64,000 nucleotides of DNA, from positions 1-64,000 of the forward strand of contig CANQXP010000005.1 in the NCBI GenBank assembly GCA_947627885.1. Reading direction: 5' to 3'. This document shows positions 41,187 through 50,847 of this stretch, piece by piece (within the stretch, counting starts at the first letter, position 1; every line of letters begins with the position of its first letter). Both the position numbers and the translations under genes were made by a program. The notes beneath the pieces are model-generated. The model had not been told where the DNA came from. It was given only the letters and a program-made list of their open reading frames with translations, and did not search any database. The DNA is from an uncultured Rikenella sp. GTDB lineage: Bacteria > Bacteroidota > Bacteroidia > Bacteroidales > Rikenellaceae.

Positions 41187-41286
41187 GTGGGTAAGCTACT
41201 TGCATCGCACCGCTGCGACCGCCTACCCTTGCTGCCTTCCGGCCCTGGGGGATTCAGCAGGAGCTGGTCGTACAAGACTTACCCAC
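41187..41286 (-). ncRNA. ffs: Signal recognition particle RNA (small bacterial type)
   Basis: Minus strand contains cccagggccggaaggcagcaaggg (SRP domain IV-type apical loop). Terminal stem gtgggtaag/cttacccac, followed by TTTTTT. Confidence 0.9.
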
Positions 41287-41349
41287 GGCACAAAAGTAAG
41301 CCATTTTTCCGATTTCCCCAACCCGCGCCGGCGATTTTCGTTTTTTGCG

Positions 41350-41357
41350 TACCTTTG
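41350..41357 (+). promoter_or_regulatory. Putative -7 element (TACCTTTG) of mltG
   Basis: TAnnTTTG match 25 bp before the 41382 ATG. Confidence 0.5.
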
Positions 41358-41381
41358 GCTTTGCAAAACAGGAATTCCCCC

Positions 41382-42476
41382 ATGGCAAAGACGAAGACCT
41401 CCCGCCGCAAAAGCCCCGCGAAAGGTAGACACCGGAAACTCTCGGCCCGCGGCATCGCCGTGATCGCGGCGCTGGCCCTGATCCTCGCGGTGATCGCGGG
41501 AGCGGTCGGCTGGAAGCAATACGACTACCGTTTCGGCACAGCCATCGTCCGCAGCGGCACCGTGCAGGTGAGCACGGGAACGACTTTCGATGAATTAAGC
41601 CGGATGCTGGCTGACAGCGGCTACGTGAAGAACATCCGCAAATGGGAGTCTTACGCCCAGTCGAACGGCATGGACAGCGTGCGGGCCGGGAACTATGCGC
41701 TCAAGAGCGGAACGTCGTACCGCACGGCGCTGACCGATTTCCGTTACGGGCGGCAAACGCCGGTTCGGCTGACGTTCAACAACATCCGGACGATGGACCG
41801 GCTGGCGGGGGTGGTGTCGAAATACATAGAGGCGGACTCGCTGACGATCCTGAAAACCTTACGGGACACGGATATTATCCGCGAAACGGGGCTGACGAAG
41901 GCAACTTTCCCGTCGCTCTTTATCCCGAACACTTACGAGGTTTACTGGACGATGACCCCGGAGGAGTTCGTGGCGCGGATGAAGAAGGAGCACGACCGTT
42001 TCTGGAACGACGAGCGGCGCGCGCAGGCCGAAAAGCTGGGCTACACGCCCGAACAAATATCGACGATAGCCTCCATCGTGATCGAGGAGACGAAGTTCAA
42101 GGGCGAAATGACTCAGGTGGCGGGGGTCTATGTGAACCGTTTGCGGGCGGGAATGCCGTTGCAGGCCGACCCGACGGTGAAGTTCGCGCTGGGCGACCCG
42201 TCGATCCGGCGGGTGCTGAACAAGCATTTGCAATACGATTCGCCGTACAACACTTATAAATATGCGGGACTGCCGCCGGGGCCGATCTGCGTGCCGTCGA
42301 TCACGGCGCTGGACGCGACGCTGGCCTATGCGGACGAGGGGCAAAAGCATAACTATTACTATTTCTGCGCGAAGGCGGATTTTTCGGGGCGGCACGCTTT
42401 TGCACGGACTTTGCCGGAACATAACCGCAATGCGGCAGCCTATGCGGCGGAATTGAACCGCCGAGGGATTCGGTAG
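41382..42476 (+). CDS. mltG: Endolytic murein transglycosylase
   Basis: Single N-terminal TM; IASIVIEETKFKGEMTQVAGVYVNRLRAGMPLQADPTVKFALG, SPYNTYKYAGLPPGPICVPS. Confidence 0.95.
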   Translation: MAKTKTSRRKSPAKGRHRKLSARGIAVIAALALILAVIAGAVGWKQYDYRFGTAIVRSGTVQVSTGTTFDELSRMLADSGYVKNIRKWESYAQSNGMDSVRAGNYALKSGTSYRTALTDFRYGRQTPVRLTFNNIRTMDRLAGVVSKYIEADSLTILKTLRDTDIIRETGLTKATFPSLFIPNTYEVYWTMTPEEFVARMKKEHDRFWNDERRAQAEKLGYTPEQISTIASIVIEETKFKGEMTQVAGVYVNRLRAGMPLQADPTVKFALGDPSIRRVLNKHLQYDSPYNTYKYAGLPPGPICVPSITALDATLAYADEGQKHNYYYFCAKADFSGRHAFARTLPEHNRNAAAYAAELNRRGIR

Positions 42477-42486
42477 CTTTTTAATC

Positions 42487-42642
42487 TTCGATTATTTGCA
42501 TTGCTTTTTATTACCCTAAGTCTCCGTGGTAACGGGCGGGCCGGAGCCACCCCCGGCGCAGGGCCGCAATAAATTGCAGACCCTTCGCTGGCTCCGACGG
42601 CACTATCGAATGGTTCCGTATTACACAATCCAAATAATCGAA
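42487..42642. repeat. Intergenic element E1 bounded by 17-bp inverted repeats
   Basis: ttcgattatttgcattg (42487-42503) versus reverse complement of 42626-42642 ttcgattatttggattg, 16/17. Confidence 0.7.
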
Positions 42643-42654
42643 CAAAATCGAAAC

Positions 42655-43704
42655 ATGGACAAGTATATCAAGCTATTGCAGCGGTTGATCGCCACCCCGT
42701 CGTACAGCCGGGAAGAGAACCTGACCGCCGACATACTGGCCTCGTTCCTGGCCGGCGAAGGCGTGCGGGACGTGCAGCGCGAGCACAACAACGTGTGGGC
42801 CTACAACCGGTATTTCGACCCGGCCAAGCCGACGATCCTCCTTAATTCGCACCACGACACCGTCAAGCCCAACAGCGCCTGGACTCGCGACCCGTTCAGT
42901 CCCGATATCGTGGACGGCAAACTTTACGGCTTAGGGAGCAACGACGCCGGGGCCAGCGTGGTATCGCTGATCGCGGCGTTCCTGCACTTCTACGAGTCCG
43001 AGGGGCTGAAATACAACCTCCTCCTCGCCCTGACGGCCGAGGAGGAGGTGTCGGGGCAGAACGGCATCGAGAGTATCTTGCCCCGGCTGGGCGAACTGAG
43101 TTTCGCCATCGTCGGGGAGCCGACCGAAATGCACCTGGCGATCGCCGAGCGGGGCCTGATGGTGCTGGACTGCGTGGCGCACGGCAAGGCGGGCCATGCG
43201 GCCAGAGATGAGGGGGAGAACGCGATCTACAAGGCGCTGAAAGACATCGAATGGTTCCGTACATACCGGTTCCCGCAGGAGTCGGAGCTGTTCGGGAACA
43301 TCAGGATGAGCGTGACGATCATCAGTGCGGGAACGCAGCACAACGTGGTGCCGGCGGAGTGCCGCTTTACGGTAGACATAAGGGTGACCGACCGCTATAC
43401 GAACGAGGAGGTGCTGGAGATCGTGCGGGAACATGTGGAATCGGACGTTTTCCCGCGCTCCACGCGGCTGAAACCCTCCTATATCGATCCGTCGCACCCG
43501 ATCGTAGCGGCAGGTATGGCCTTGGGACGCGAAACCTACGGCTCGCCGACCACGTCCGACCAGGCGTTGCTGACGATACCGTCGCTCAAGATGGGACCGG
43601 GGGACTCGGCGCGGTCGCACAGCGCGGACGAGTTCGTGCGGATAGATGAGATCGAAAAGGGGATCGGGCAATATATCGCCATGCTGGAAGCGGTCTGCCG
43701 CTAA
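42655..43704 (+). CDS. M20 family ArgE/DapE-like deacetylase
   Basis: LLNSHHDTVKPNSAWTRDPF, YGLGSNDAGASVVSLI, LTAEEEVSGQNGI, GKAGHAAR. Confidence 0.9.
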   Translation: MDKYIKLLQRLIATPSYSREENLTADILASFLAGEGVRDVQREHNNVWAYNRYFDPAKPTILLNSHHDTVKPNSAWTRDPFSPDIVDGKLYGLGSNDAGASVVSLIAAFLHFYESEGLKYNLLLALTAEEEVSGQNGIESILPRLGELSFAIVGEPTEMHLAIAERGLMVLDCVAHGKAGHAARDEGENAIYKALKDIEWFRTYRFPQESELFGNIRMSVTIISAGTQHNVVPAECRFTVDIRVTDRYTNEEVLEIVREHVESDVFPRSTRLKPSYIDPSHPIVAAGMALGRETYGSPTTSDQALLTIPSLKMGPGDSARSHSADEFVRIDEIEKGIGQYIAMLEAVCR

Positions 43705-43756
43705 ACCGGCCTTGGCGGTTTCCCCCTTTTTGATTACTTTTGCCGACACGATACCA

Positions 43757-43840
43757 GCGGATGTGGTGTAATTGGTAGCCACGCCAGACTTAGGATCTGG
43801 TGCCTTAACCGGCGTGGGGGTTCGAGTCCCTTCATCCGCA
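43757..43840 (+). tRNA. tRNA-Leu (anticodon TAG)
   Basis: gcggatg...catccgc acceptor stem; anticodon arm ccaga-cttagga-tctgg; T-arm gggttcgagtccc; long variable arm. Confidence 0.93.
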
Positions 43841-43851
43841 CCCGGGTTTTT

Positions 43852-43899
43852 CTGCGGGATTCGGAGATTCGGGTTAACCCGAATCTCCGAATCCCGCAG
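43852..43899 (+). terminator. 48-bp perfect palindrome / terminator after tRNA-Leu
   Basis: ctgcgggattcggagattcgggtt|aacccgaatctccgaatcccgcag then tcttttt. Confidence 0.85.
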
Positions 43900-44101
43900 T
43901 CTTTTTCAAACCATCCCAATCTTTCGCATTGCGAGGCCGTTGTCCGAAGCCGCCCAGTGCGGAGGCCGGCAATGTCTCGCAAACTCGTCGCGCACTGTGG
44001 GGAGCTGGACGCGACGCCATTACCACGGGGACTTACCTATTTCGGCAAGCCAGTCGAACATCCACCGAAATCCATAGACCCGGCTCCGTCCGTCCCCCAA
44101 A

Positions 44102-45034
44102 TCATTCGTCCAACGTCCGCCCCAGCCAGTCGAACACCAACCGGAACGCCTCGGCCCGCACCGGTTTCCTCGACAAGAACAGGTCGTGTATCCCGTCCCT
44201 GACCTGCACATAGGTCACGTCAGGCCCTAAATTCGGCGCATACCTCCGGATATCCTCCACGTTCAGCACCGAGTCCGAACGGAACAATTCATCGCTCCAC
44301 TCCCTCCCGAAATAAGACTTGTCGGAGCTCATCACCAGCACCAGCACCCCGATATGCAGCCCCCGCTTGACCCGCCGCTGCCCATCGCGCACCGCCCGCA
44401 GCCATGAAAAGTAGAGCGGAATCCCTTCGATCGGCTTCAACGCCGTGTCGAAATGCCACTCCCCCCGGTAATGCGTATGCACGCTCTTGGCATAGAGCGG
44501 CGACAACTCGTTCCTTTTGTGCGCGAAAGGCAGCACGACGCTCACCAGCGCCGCCAGCGGTATCTGGATATGTTTCTTGAACCACGTGGTATTGAACTCC
44601 AGGAACGGGCTGTTCAACACCACGCACTTCACCGCCGCCCGCTCCGCGGCAGGCCCGTCGTCGGCATACAAGGCCGCCAGCAGGCCGCCCGTCGAATGGC
44701 CCAGCAGGACGACCTCCCCCGCCCCGTCGCCCAAAATGCGCCGGATGCTCTCCGTCACGTCCGGATAATACTCGTACATCGACCGGGCGAAATCCGGATG
44801 CTGCCCCTCCAGCAGCGAATGGCCGTACTTGCGCAGCTCCACGGCATAGAACCGGTAGCCGTGCGCCACGAACTCCTCCGCCATGTGCTCCTGAAAAAAG
44901 TAGTCGATATAGCCGTGGATATAGAGCACCGCCCGCCCCGTATCGTTCTCCGGCAGCGGAGCCGCGATCAGCGTGGCGACCACAGGCCCGTCGTAATCGG
45001 GCGGAAAGTTCAATGTCCGGTATTCGAATTCCAT
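44102..45034 (-). CDS. Alpha/beta hydrolase (serine aminopeptidase S33-like)
   Basis: VLYIHGYIDYFFQEHMAEEF, VVLLGHSTGGLLAALYAD; ATG at 45034. Confidence 0.88.
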   Translation of the reverse strand: MEFEYRTLNFPPDYDGPVVATLIAAPLPENDTGRAVLYIHGYIDYFFQEHMAEEFVAHGYRFYAVELRKYGHSLLEGQHPDFARSMYEYYPDVTESIRRILGDGAGEVVLLGHSTGGLLAALYADDGPAAERAAVKCVVLNSPFLEFNTTWFKKHIQIPLAALVSVVLPFAHKRNELSPLYAKSVHTHYRGEWHFDTALKPIEGIPLYFSWLRAVRDGQRRVKRGLHIGVLVLVMSSDKSYFGREWSDELFRSDSVLNVEDIRRYAPNLGPDVTYVQVRDGIHDLFLSRKPVRAEAFRLVFDWLGRTLDE

Positions 45035-45039
45035 AGGTA

Positions 45040-45966
45040 TCAATGCGAGCAATGGGTCAAACCGCAATCTTCGCCCGCCGTTTCGAACTCGATAGTGGCA
45101 TGTTCTATGCCGTTCCGGGCGCAAATCTCCCGGATCTCCGTTTTCAGCTTCACCTGGTCGGCGCAGGCCACCGGGCCGTCCGTCACCACATGCAGCGTGC
45201 TGATATTATGCTCCCCGTCGAGGCTCCACAGGTGCAGGTCGTGGATCGACTGTACGCCGGGCAGTGCCACGATTTCCCGCTCCAGCTCCCCGGCGTCGAT
45301 CTCCGAGGGCGTATGCTGCAACAGCACCCGGAATGTGGTTTTCAGGTTCCGGTAAACGTTGTAAAGCACCCAGCACGAAATCCCGATCGAGAGCAGCGGG
45401 TCGAGGATCGGCACATGCACGAAGAGCATCACCACGCTGACCACCAGCACGGCGATCCACCCCAGCACGTCCTCCATCATGTGGAGCATCACGGCGCGTT
45501 CGCTGATCGAGCCTCCCTTCTTAAGCCGCAAGGCCGCGGCCCCGTTGACGATCACCCCGAAAATGGCCAGCCAGAGCATCCCTTCCGCATTCGGTTCCTG
45601 CGGGGCGATGATCCTTCCGATACACTCCTTGATAATAAAGACCGAGCCCACGAGCAATACCGTGGAGATAAACAAAGCCCCCAGCAGCGAGAACCGTTTG
45701 TAGCCGTAGCTGTACTTCGCATCCCTGGGCCGTTCCGACACTTTCTGCAACCGCCACGCCACGGCCAGCGACAGGCTGTCCCCGAAGTCATGGAAGGCGT
45801 CCGAAAGAATGGCGATACTGTTTGTCCACAGCCCTCCGACCAGCTCGATAACGGCGAAGACGAGGTTGATAAAAAAGGCGACGGCGATATTCCCCGTCGC
45901 CGCATGGCTGTGCATATGGCCGTGCCCGTGATCGTGGGCGTGGCCGTGCGAATGGTCGTGTGACAT
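45040..45966 (-). CDS. Cation diffusion facilitator (CzcD-like) transporter
   Basis: His-rich MSHDHSHGHAHDHGHGHMHSH; SIAILSDAFHDFGDSLSLAVAW; C-terminal HDLHLWSLDGEHNISTLHVV. Confidence 0.93.
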   Translation of the reverse strand: MSHDHSHGHAHDHGHGHMHSHAATGNIAVAFFINLVFAVIELVGGLWTNSIAILSDAFHDFGDSLSLAVAWRLQKVSERPRDAKYSYGYKRFSLLGALFISTVLLVGSVFIIKECIGRIIAPQEPNAEGMLWLAIFGVIVNGAAALRLKKGGSISERAVMLHMMEDVLGWIAVLVVSVVMLFVHVPILDPLLSIGISCWVLYNVYRNLKTTFRVLLQHTPSEIDAGELEREIVALPGVQSIHDLHLWSLDGEHNISTLHVVTDGPVACADQVKLKTEIREICARNGIEHATIEFETAGEDCGLTHCSH

Positions 45967-45970
45967 GATA

Positions 45971-46807
45971 TTATTCGTGCTTGTTATTATCCAGTATAGC
46001 CTGTACCCACCGGGTCAGCTCCACGAACTGCGCCACCGACAAAGTCTCCGGCCGCAGCCCGAAAAACGGATGCGCCTCGGCCCGCCTCTCCGCCACCGCG
46101 CGAAGCACCTCCGGGAAAGAGGAACCCAGCGAATTCCGTACCGTTTTGCGCCGCTGGTTGAACGTCGCCTTGACAATCCGCTTGAACAGCGCCTCGTCGC
46201 AGTCCAAAGACGACACACCATTCCGCCGCAGTCTAATGACCGCGCTCTGCACTTTCGGCGGCGGGTTGAACACCCCCGGAGGCACAGTGAACAGGTATTC
46301 GATGTCATAATAGGCCTGCAACAACACGCTCAGGATACCATACTCCTTCCCTCCCGGAGACGAAGCCAAACGAACCGCCACCTCCTTCTGGATCATCCCC
46401 ACCACCTCCGGCACCATATCCTTATAGTCCAGCACCTTGAAAAATATCTGCGACGAGATGTTGTACGGGAAATTCCCGATCACATTCACCCCGCCCGGAT
46501 AGCGGTCGGCCGGATAAAGGGCCGCCAGATCCATCCGCAAAAAGTCCCCTTCGACAATATTGAGGCCCGGATAATGCACGCGCAGATAGTCCACGCTTTC
46601 GCCGTCGATCTCCGCCACCGTGAGCCGGTCGCCGTAAACCGACAACAGGAACTGCGTCAGCACCCCCATCCCCGGCCCCACCTCCAGCACACACGACGCC
46701 CCACCCGGAACGGAAGCCGGCGTGAGCGCCTCGGCGATCCGCCGCGCGATATTCAGGTCGGTCAGGAAATGCTGACCCAGGTATTTCTTAGCTCTTACTT
46801 CCGCCAT
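45971..46807 (-). CDS. rsmA: 16S rRNA A1518/A1519 dimethyltransferase
   Basis: KKYLGQHFLTDLNIARRIAEAL, VLEVGPGMGVLTQFLL, VIGNFPYNISSQIFFKVL. Confidence 0.96.
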   Translation of the reverse strand: MAEVRAKKYLGQHFLTDLNIARRIAEALTPASVPGGASCVLEVGPGMGVLTQFLLSVYGDRLTVAEIDGESVDYLRVHYPGLNIVEGDFLRMDLAALYPADRYPGGVNVIGNFPYNISSQIFFKVLDYKDMVPEVVGMIQKEVAVRLASSPGGKEYGILSVLLQAYYDIEYLFTVPPGVFNPPPKVQSAVIRLRRNGVSSLDCDEALFKRIVKATFNQRRKTVRNSLGSSFPEVLRAVAERRAEAHPFFGLRPETLSVAQFVELTRWVQAILDNNKHE

Positions 46808-46817
46808 TTCTTATGCT

Positions 46818-47393
46818 TTAATCATTGCCCGCCCATTCCGTTTCCCCGAACGCATCCTCTCCGAATCCGATACTGTTGAATATGCGGTCTGCCACCATCC
46901 GTTCTTCGGCCTTATCCAAATAGATGACCAAGACCTCCCATTGCCGTTGCATAGGCTCATACCTGTATTCCCTGTATCGGAACTTCACTACCGTCGAGCC
47001 TAAGTCGGCAAAGATACCCGTAACCTCCTTACCTTCGATCCGATGGTTTACGCTGTCCGAACCGGCGATTGCGAAACACGGCTCCGGGGTCAGCATCGTC
47101 GTATCGCCCAGCATAATCGCCACCATCCAGTATAACGGCCGGGATGCGGAGTCCGCCGCATCCGCCGTGTCCGTTATCCTATAAGAGGTGATTACGGAGA
47201 GATCGTAAGCCTGCTCCGGCACCTCACCCGCTCCGAAGTACGTACCGTTCTTAGAACCCATTTGCCATATGAAAGGCGTCACCACGGTCATCCCCCGGAA
47301 AGAAGTCGCACGCCATTGGGGCGTCTGCTGTCCACGGGCGAAGGTCACCCCGGCAACGAGGCTGGCGACCAGAATTATCCATTTTTTCATCAT
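46818..47393 (-). CDS. Hypothetical secreted protein
   Basis: Signal peptide MMKKWIILVASLVAGVTFARGQQ; no recognised domain. Confidence 0.6.
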   Translation of the reverse strand: MMKKWIILVASLVAGVTFARGQQTPQWRATSFRGMTVVTPFIWQMGSKNGTYFGAGEVPEQAYDLSVITSYRITDTADAADSASRPLYWMVAIMLGDTTMLTPEPCFAIAGSDSVNHRIEGKEVTGIFADLGSTVVKFRYREYRYEPMQRQWEVLVIYLDKAEERMVADRIFNSIGFGEDAFGETEWAGND

Positions 47394-47398
47394 CCGTT

Positions 47399-49615
47399 CT
47401 AATTTCCCGCCTCGGAGAGGAACTTGACCCGCACCAGCCGAATCTCCTCCTCCGTGTAATCCGCACCCAGCTCCCGCACCGCGTCGGCCACCGAATCGGT
47501 CTGCGCCACCTCCGTAAAATAGTCGATGATGTCCAGCACCTTGTCCTCGTCCACCATCTCCGTGATATAATAGTCGATATTGAGCCGCGTCCCCGACCCC
47601 ACGATCGCCTCGATCTCGTCCATCAGCTCGTCCATCGTCAAACCCTTCGCGTCCGCGATGTCCTCAAAATCCATCTTGCGGTCGATGCTCTGGATGATAA
47701 AGACCTTGTTGCCGCTCTTATTGACCACGCTCTTGACCACCATCTCCTGCGGCCGCTCGATCCCATTCTCCTCCACATACCGCGCAATGAGCTGCGTAAA
47801 AGGAAACCCGTACCGCTTCGCCTTCCCGGCCCCGACCCCCGTGATATTCTGCATCTCTTCGAGCGTCACCGGATACTGGATCGTCATATCCTCCAGCGAC
47901 GGCTCAGAAAAGATCACGAACGGCGGCAGCCCGTGTTTTTTGGCCACCTCCCTGCGCAGGTCGGCCAGCATCGAGAACAGGATCGGGTCCGCCGCCCCGC
48001 CCCCGGCACCGTTCCGGCCTCCGCCGTGGGTCGCCAGCGAATCGTCGTCGTCCGTATCCTCATACCGGTGGTCCGCCACCAGCTTCACGCTGTACGCCCC
48101 GCCCGGCGCCAGGTATGCCCGCCCCGTCTCGCTGATGGAGAGCAATCCGTAATTTTCGATATCCTTGTCCACCAGGCCCAGGATAAGCCCCTGCCGGATG
48201 ACCGCGCTCCAGAACTGCGCGTCGTGGTCGGCCCCCGCCCCGAACAACTCCAACTTATGGTGCTTGTACGACTTATTCAGGTTGGTCACCTTCCCCAAAA
48301 GGATCCCCTCCAGATAATCGGCCTTGAAACCCGCCCCGATCGCCTCCAGGGTTTCGAGCATCAGCCGCATGTATTCACGCCCCTCGAACTCCTCGCGCGG
48401 GTTGCAGCAGTTGTCGCAGCAGCCGCAGTTCGGATTGTTGTACTGCTCCCCGAAGTAGTGCAGCAGCATCCTGCGCCGGCACATCGCGCTCTCGGCATAC
48501 GACACCGTCTCCTGAAGCAAGAGCTTTCCGATCTCCTGTTCGGCCACCGGCTTGCCCTGCATGAACTTTTCGAGCTTCTGGATATCCTTGTAGCTGTAAA
48601 AGGTGATGCAGTGCCCCTCCCCTCCGTCGCGCCCCGCGCGCCCGGTCTCCTGGTAGTACCCTTCCAAAGACTTCGGAATGTCATAGTGTATGACATACCG
48701 CACATCCGGTTTGTCGATCCCCATCCCGAAAGCGATGGTCGCCACGATGACATCCACCTCCTCCATCAGGAACTTGTCCTGATTGGCCGCCCGCGTCGCC
48801 GCGTCGATCCCCGCATGGTAAGGCAAAGCCTTGATCCCGTTGACCACCAGCAACTCGGCCAGCTCCTCCACCTTTTTCCGGGAGAGGCAGTAGATGATCC
48901 CGCTCTTGCCCGGATTCTGTTTGATATAGCGGATGATCTCCTTGGTGGCGTTCACCTTCGGCCGCACCTCGTAGTAAAGGTTCGCCCGGTTGAAAGAGGA
49001 TTTAAACACCTTGGCGTCCTGCATCCCCAGGTTTTTCTGAATATCCAGCTGCACTTTCGGCGTCGCCGTAGCCGTCAAGGCAATGACCGGCGCCTGCCCG
49101 ATCTCGGCAATGATCGGCCGGATGCGCCTGTACTCCGGCCGGAAATCATGCCCCCACTCCGAAATGCAGTGCGCCTCGTCGATCGCGTAGAACGACACCT
49201 TGATCTTGCGCAGGAACTCGACATTCTCCTCCTTGGTCAACGACTCCGGCGCAAAATAGAGCAGCTTGGTCTTCCCCGCCAGCACATCCTCCCGCACCCG
49301 CTGCACCGCGCTCTTGTTGAGCGACGAATTGAGGAAATGGGCCACCCCGTCCTCCATGGCGAACGTCCGCATGGCGTCCACCTGGTTCTTCATCAGGGCG
49401 ATCAGCGGCGAGATGACGATAGCCACCCCCTCCATCATCAGCGCAGGCAGCTGGTAGCACAGTGACTTGCCCCCCCCGGTCGGCATCAGCACGAACGTGT
49501 CATTCCCCGCCAGCACGTTGCGCATCACCTCCTCCTGGTTCCCCTTGAACTGCGAGAAGCCGAAATGCCGTTTCAGGCTCTCGTACAGAATATCGGATGT
49601 CGGATACTGAGACAT
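47399..49615 (-). CDS. recQ: ATP-dependent DNA helicase RecQ
   Basis: FVLMPTGGGKSLCYQLPALM, DEAHCISEWGHDFRPEY, TATATPKVQLDIQ, Zn-binding CRRRMLLHYFGEQ...CGCCDNC, HRDC-like end. Confidence 0.96.
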   Translation of the reverse strand: MSQYPTSDILYESLKRHFGFSQFKGNQEEVMRNVLAGNDTFVLMPTGGGKSLCYQLPALMMEGVAIVISPLIALMKNQVDAMRTFAMEDGVAHFLNSSLNKSAVQRVREDVLAGKTKLLYFAPESLTKEENVEFLRKIKVSFYAIDEAHCISEWGHDFRPEYRRIRPIIAEIGQAPVIALTATATPKVQLDIQKNLGMQDAKVFKSSFNRANLYYEVRPKVNATKEIIRYIKQNPGKSGIIYCLSRKKVEELAELLVVNGIKALPYHAGIDAATRAANQDKFLMEEVDVIVATIAFGMGIDKPDVRYVIHYDIPKSLEGYYQETGRAGRDGGEGHCITFYSYKDIQKLEKFMQGKPVAEQEIGKLLLQETVSYAESAMCRRRMLLHYFGEQYNNPNCGCCDNCCNPREEFEGREYMRLMLETLEAIGAGFKADYLEGILLGKVTNLNKSYKHHKLELFGAGADHDAQFWSAVIRQGLILGLVDKDIENYGLLSISETGRAYLAPGGAYSVKLVADHRYEDTDDDDSLATHGGGRNGAGGGAADPILFSMLADLRREVAKKHGLPPFVIFSEPSLEDMTIQYPVTLEEMQNITGVGAGKAKRYGFPFTQLIARYVEENGIERPQEMVVKSVVNKSGNKVFIIQSIDRKMDFEDIADAKGLTMDELMDEIEAIVGSGTRLNIDYYITEMVDEDKVLDIIDYFTEVAQTDSVADAVRELGADYTEEEIRLVRVKFLSEAGN

Positions 49616-49724
49616 AACTTTGCCTTGATAATGGAAGCCGTGGATCACCCCTGCGTCCGCCCCGGAAGGCGGCCCGCCCGGGCACAGGCAACAATAAAGG
49701 TAGCGATTTTTCACGAAATCCAAC

Positions 49725-49732
49725 TACCTTTG
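49725..49732 (+). promoter_or_regulatory. Putative -7 element (TACCTTTG) of kdsD
   Basis: TAnnTTTG match 19 bp before the likely GTG start. Confidence 0.5.
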
Positions 49733-49750
49733 TCTAAAAATCAACCGAAA

Positions 49751-50728
49751 GTGACTCCCGAAAACACCATAGAATTCGCCCGGAACATCATCCGCACCGA
49801 ATGCACGGCCGTCGAAAGGCTCGCGGGATATATCGACGCGGGGTTCGTCGAGATCGCCGACACCGTCTTCCGCAGCAAAGGAAGGCTTATCATCACCGGG
49901 ATCGGCAAGAGCGCCATCATCGCGAACAAGATCGTCGCCACGCTGAACTCCACCGGAACCCCGGCGATCTTCATGCACGCCGCAGACGCCATCCACGGCG
50001 ACCTGGGGATCATCCAGCCCGACGACATCATCCTCTGCATCTCCAAGAGCGGCAACTCGCCGGAGATCAAGGTGCTGGTGCCGTTCATCAAACAGATGGG
50101 CAACCTGCTGATCGGGATGGTGGGCAACCTCGATTCGTTCCTGGCCCAGCACAGCGACAAAGTATTGAACACCACGGTCGAAGAGGAGGCGTGCCCGAAC
50201 AACCTGGCCCCGACTTCCAGCACCACGGCCCAGATGGTGATGGGGGATGCGCTGGCAATGACCCTGCTCAAAATGCGGGGCTTCACGGCGCAGGACTTCG
50301 CCCGGTTCCATCCAGGCGGGGCGCTGGGCAAAAAGCTTTACACCACGGTGCGGGACATCATGTCGGACGAGGGGGCGCCACGGGTGGCGCCGGACGCCGA
50401 CCTCAACCAGGTCATCATCGAGATTTCGGGCAAGCGGCTGGGGGCCACGGCGGTGGTCGATCCGGCTTCGGACAAGCTGGTGGGGATCGTCACCGACGGC
50501 GACCTGCGGCGCATGCTCCAGAGCGGCAAGGACATCACGGCGGTACGGGCGCGGGACATCATGTCGGTGTCGCCCAAGACCATCCCGGCGGACGAGCTGG
50601 CGGTAAAGGCTTTCCGGCTGATGGAGCAAAATAAGATCACGCAGCTGCTCGTTACCGATCCGGAAGGGAACGACGCCTACTGCGGCATCATCCATATCCA
50701 CGACATCCTCCGCGAGGGGGTGGTGTAA
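49751..50728 (+). CDS. kdsD: Arabinose-5-phosphate isomerase (KpsF/GutQ family: SIS + two CBS domains)
   Basis: GIGKSAIIANKIVATLNSTGTPAIFMHAADAIHGDLG, SKSGNSPEI, ARFHPGGALGKKL. Start codon uncertain; a GTG at 49751 fits the promoter position. Confidence 0.9.
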   Translation: MTPENTIEFARNIIRTECTAVERLAGYIDAGFVEIADTVFRSKGRLIITGIGKSAIIANKIVATLNSTGTPAIFMHAADAIHGDLGIIQPDDIILCISKSGNSPEIKVLVPFIKQMGNLLIGMVGNLDSFLAQHSDKVLNTTVEEEACPNNLAPTSSTTAQMVMGDALAMTLLKMRGFTAQDFARFHPGGALGKKLYTTVRDIMSDEGAPRVAPDADLNQVIIEISGKRLGATAVVDPASDKLVGIVTDGDLRRMLQSGKDITAVRARDIMSVSPKTIPADELAVKAFRLMEQNKITQLLVTDPEGNDAYCGIIHIHDILREGVV

Positions 50729-50847
50729 TATGCCGGGGCGCAGCCTGCGGAAAGGTTCGCAATGCATTGCGGGCGTCCGCAGGGGGAGGCTGCGGCCCGC
50801 CCGCTGACGCGGAAACCATACCGGCTGAGGCCGTAAAACAAACGACC

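Noticed and set aside
42605-43262. 16-bp direct repeat atcgaatggttccgta (42605-42620 and 43247-43262)
   Set aside because: One exact 16-bp match in 64 kb is near chance expectation and one copy is coding.
45040-45966. His-rich N-terminus of the CDF transporter as a novel metal motif
   Set aside because: His-rich tails are typical of this transporter family.
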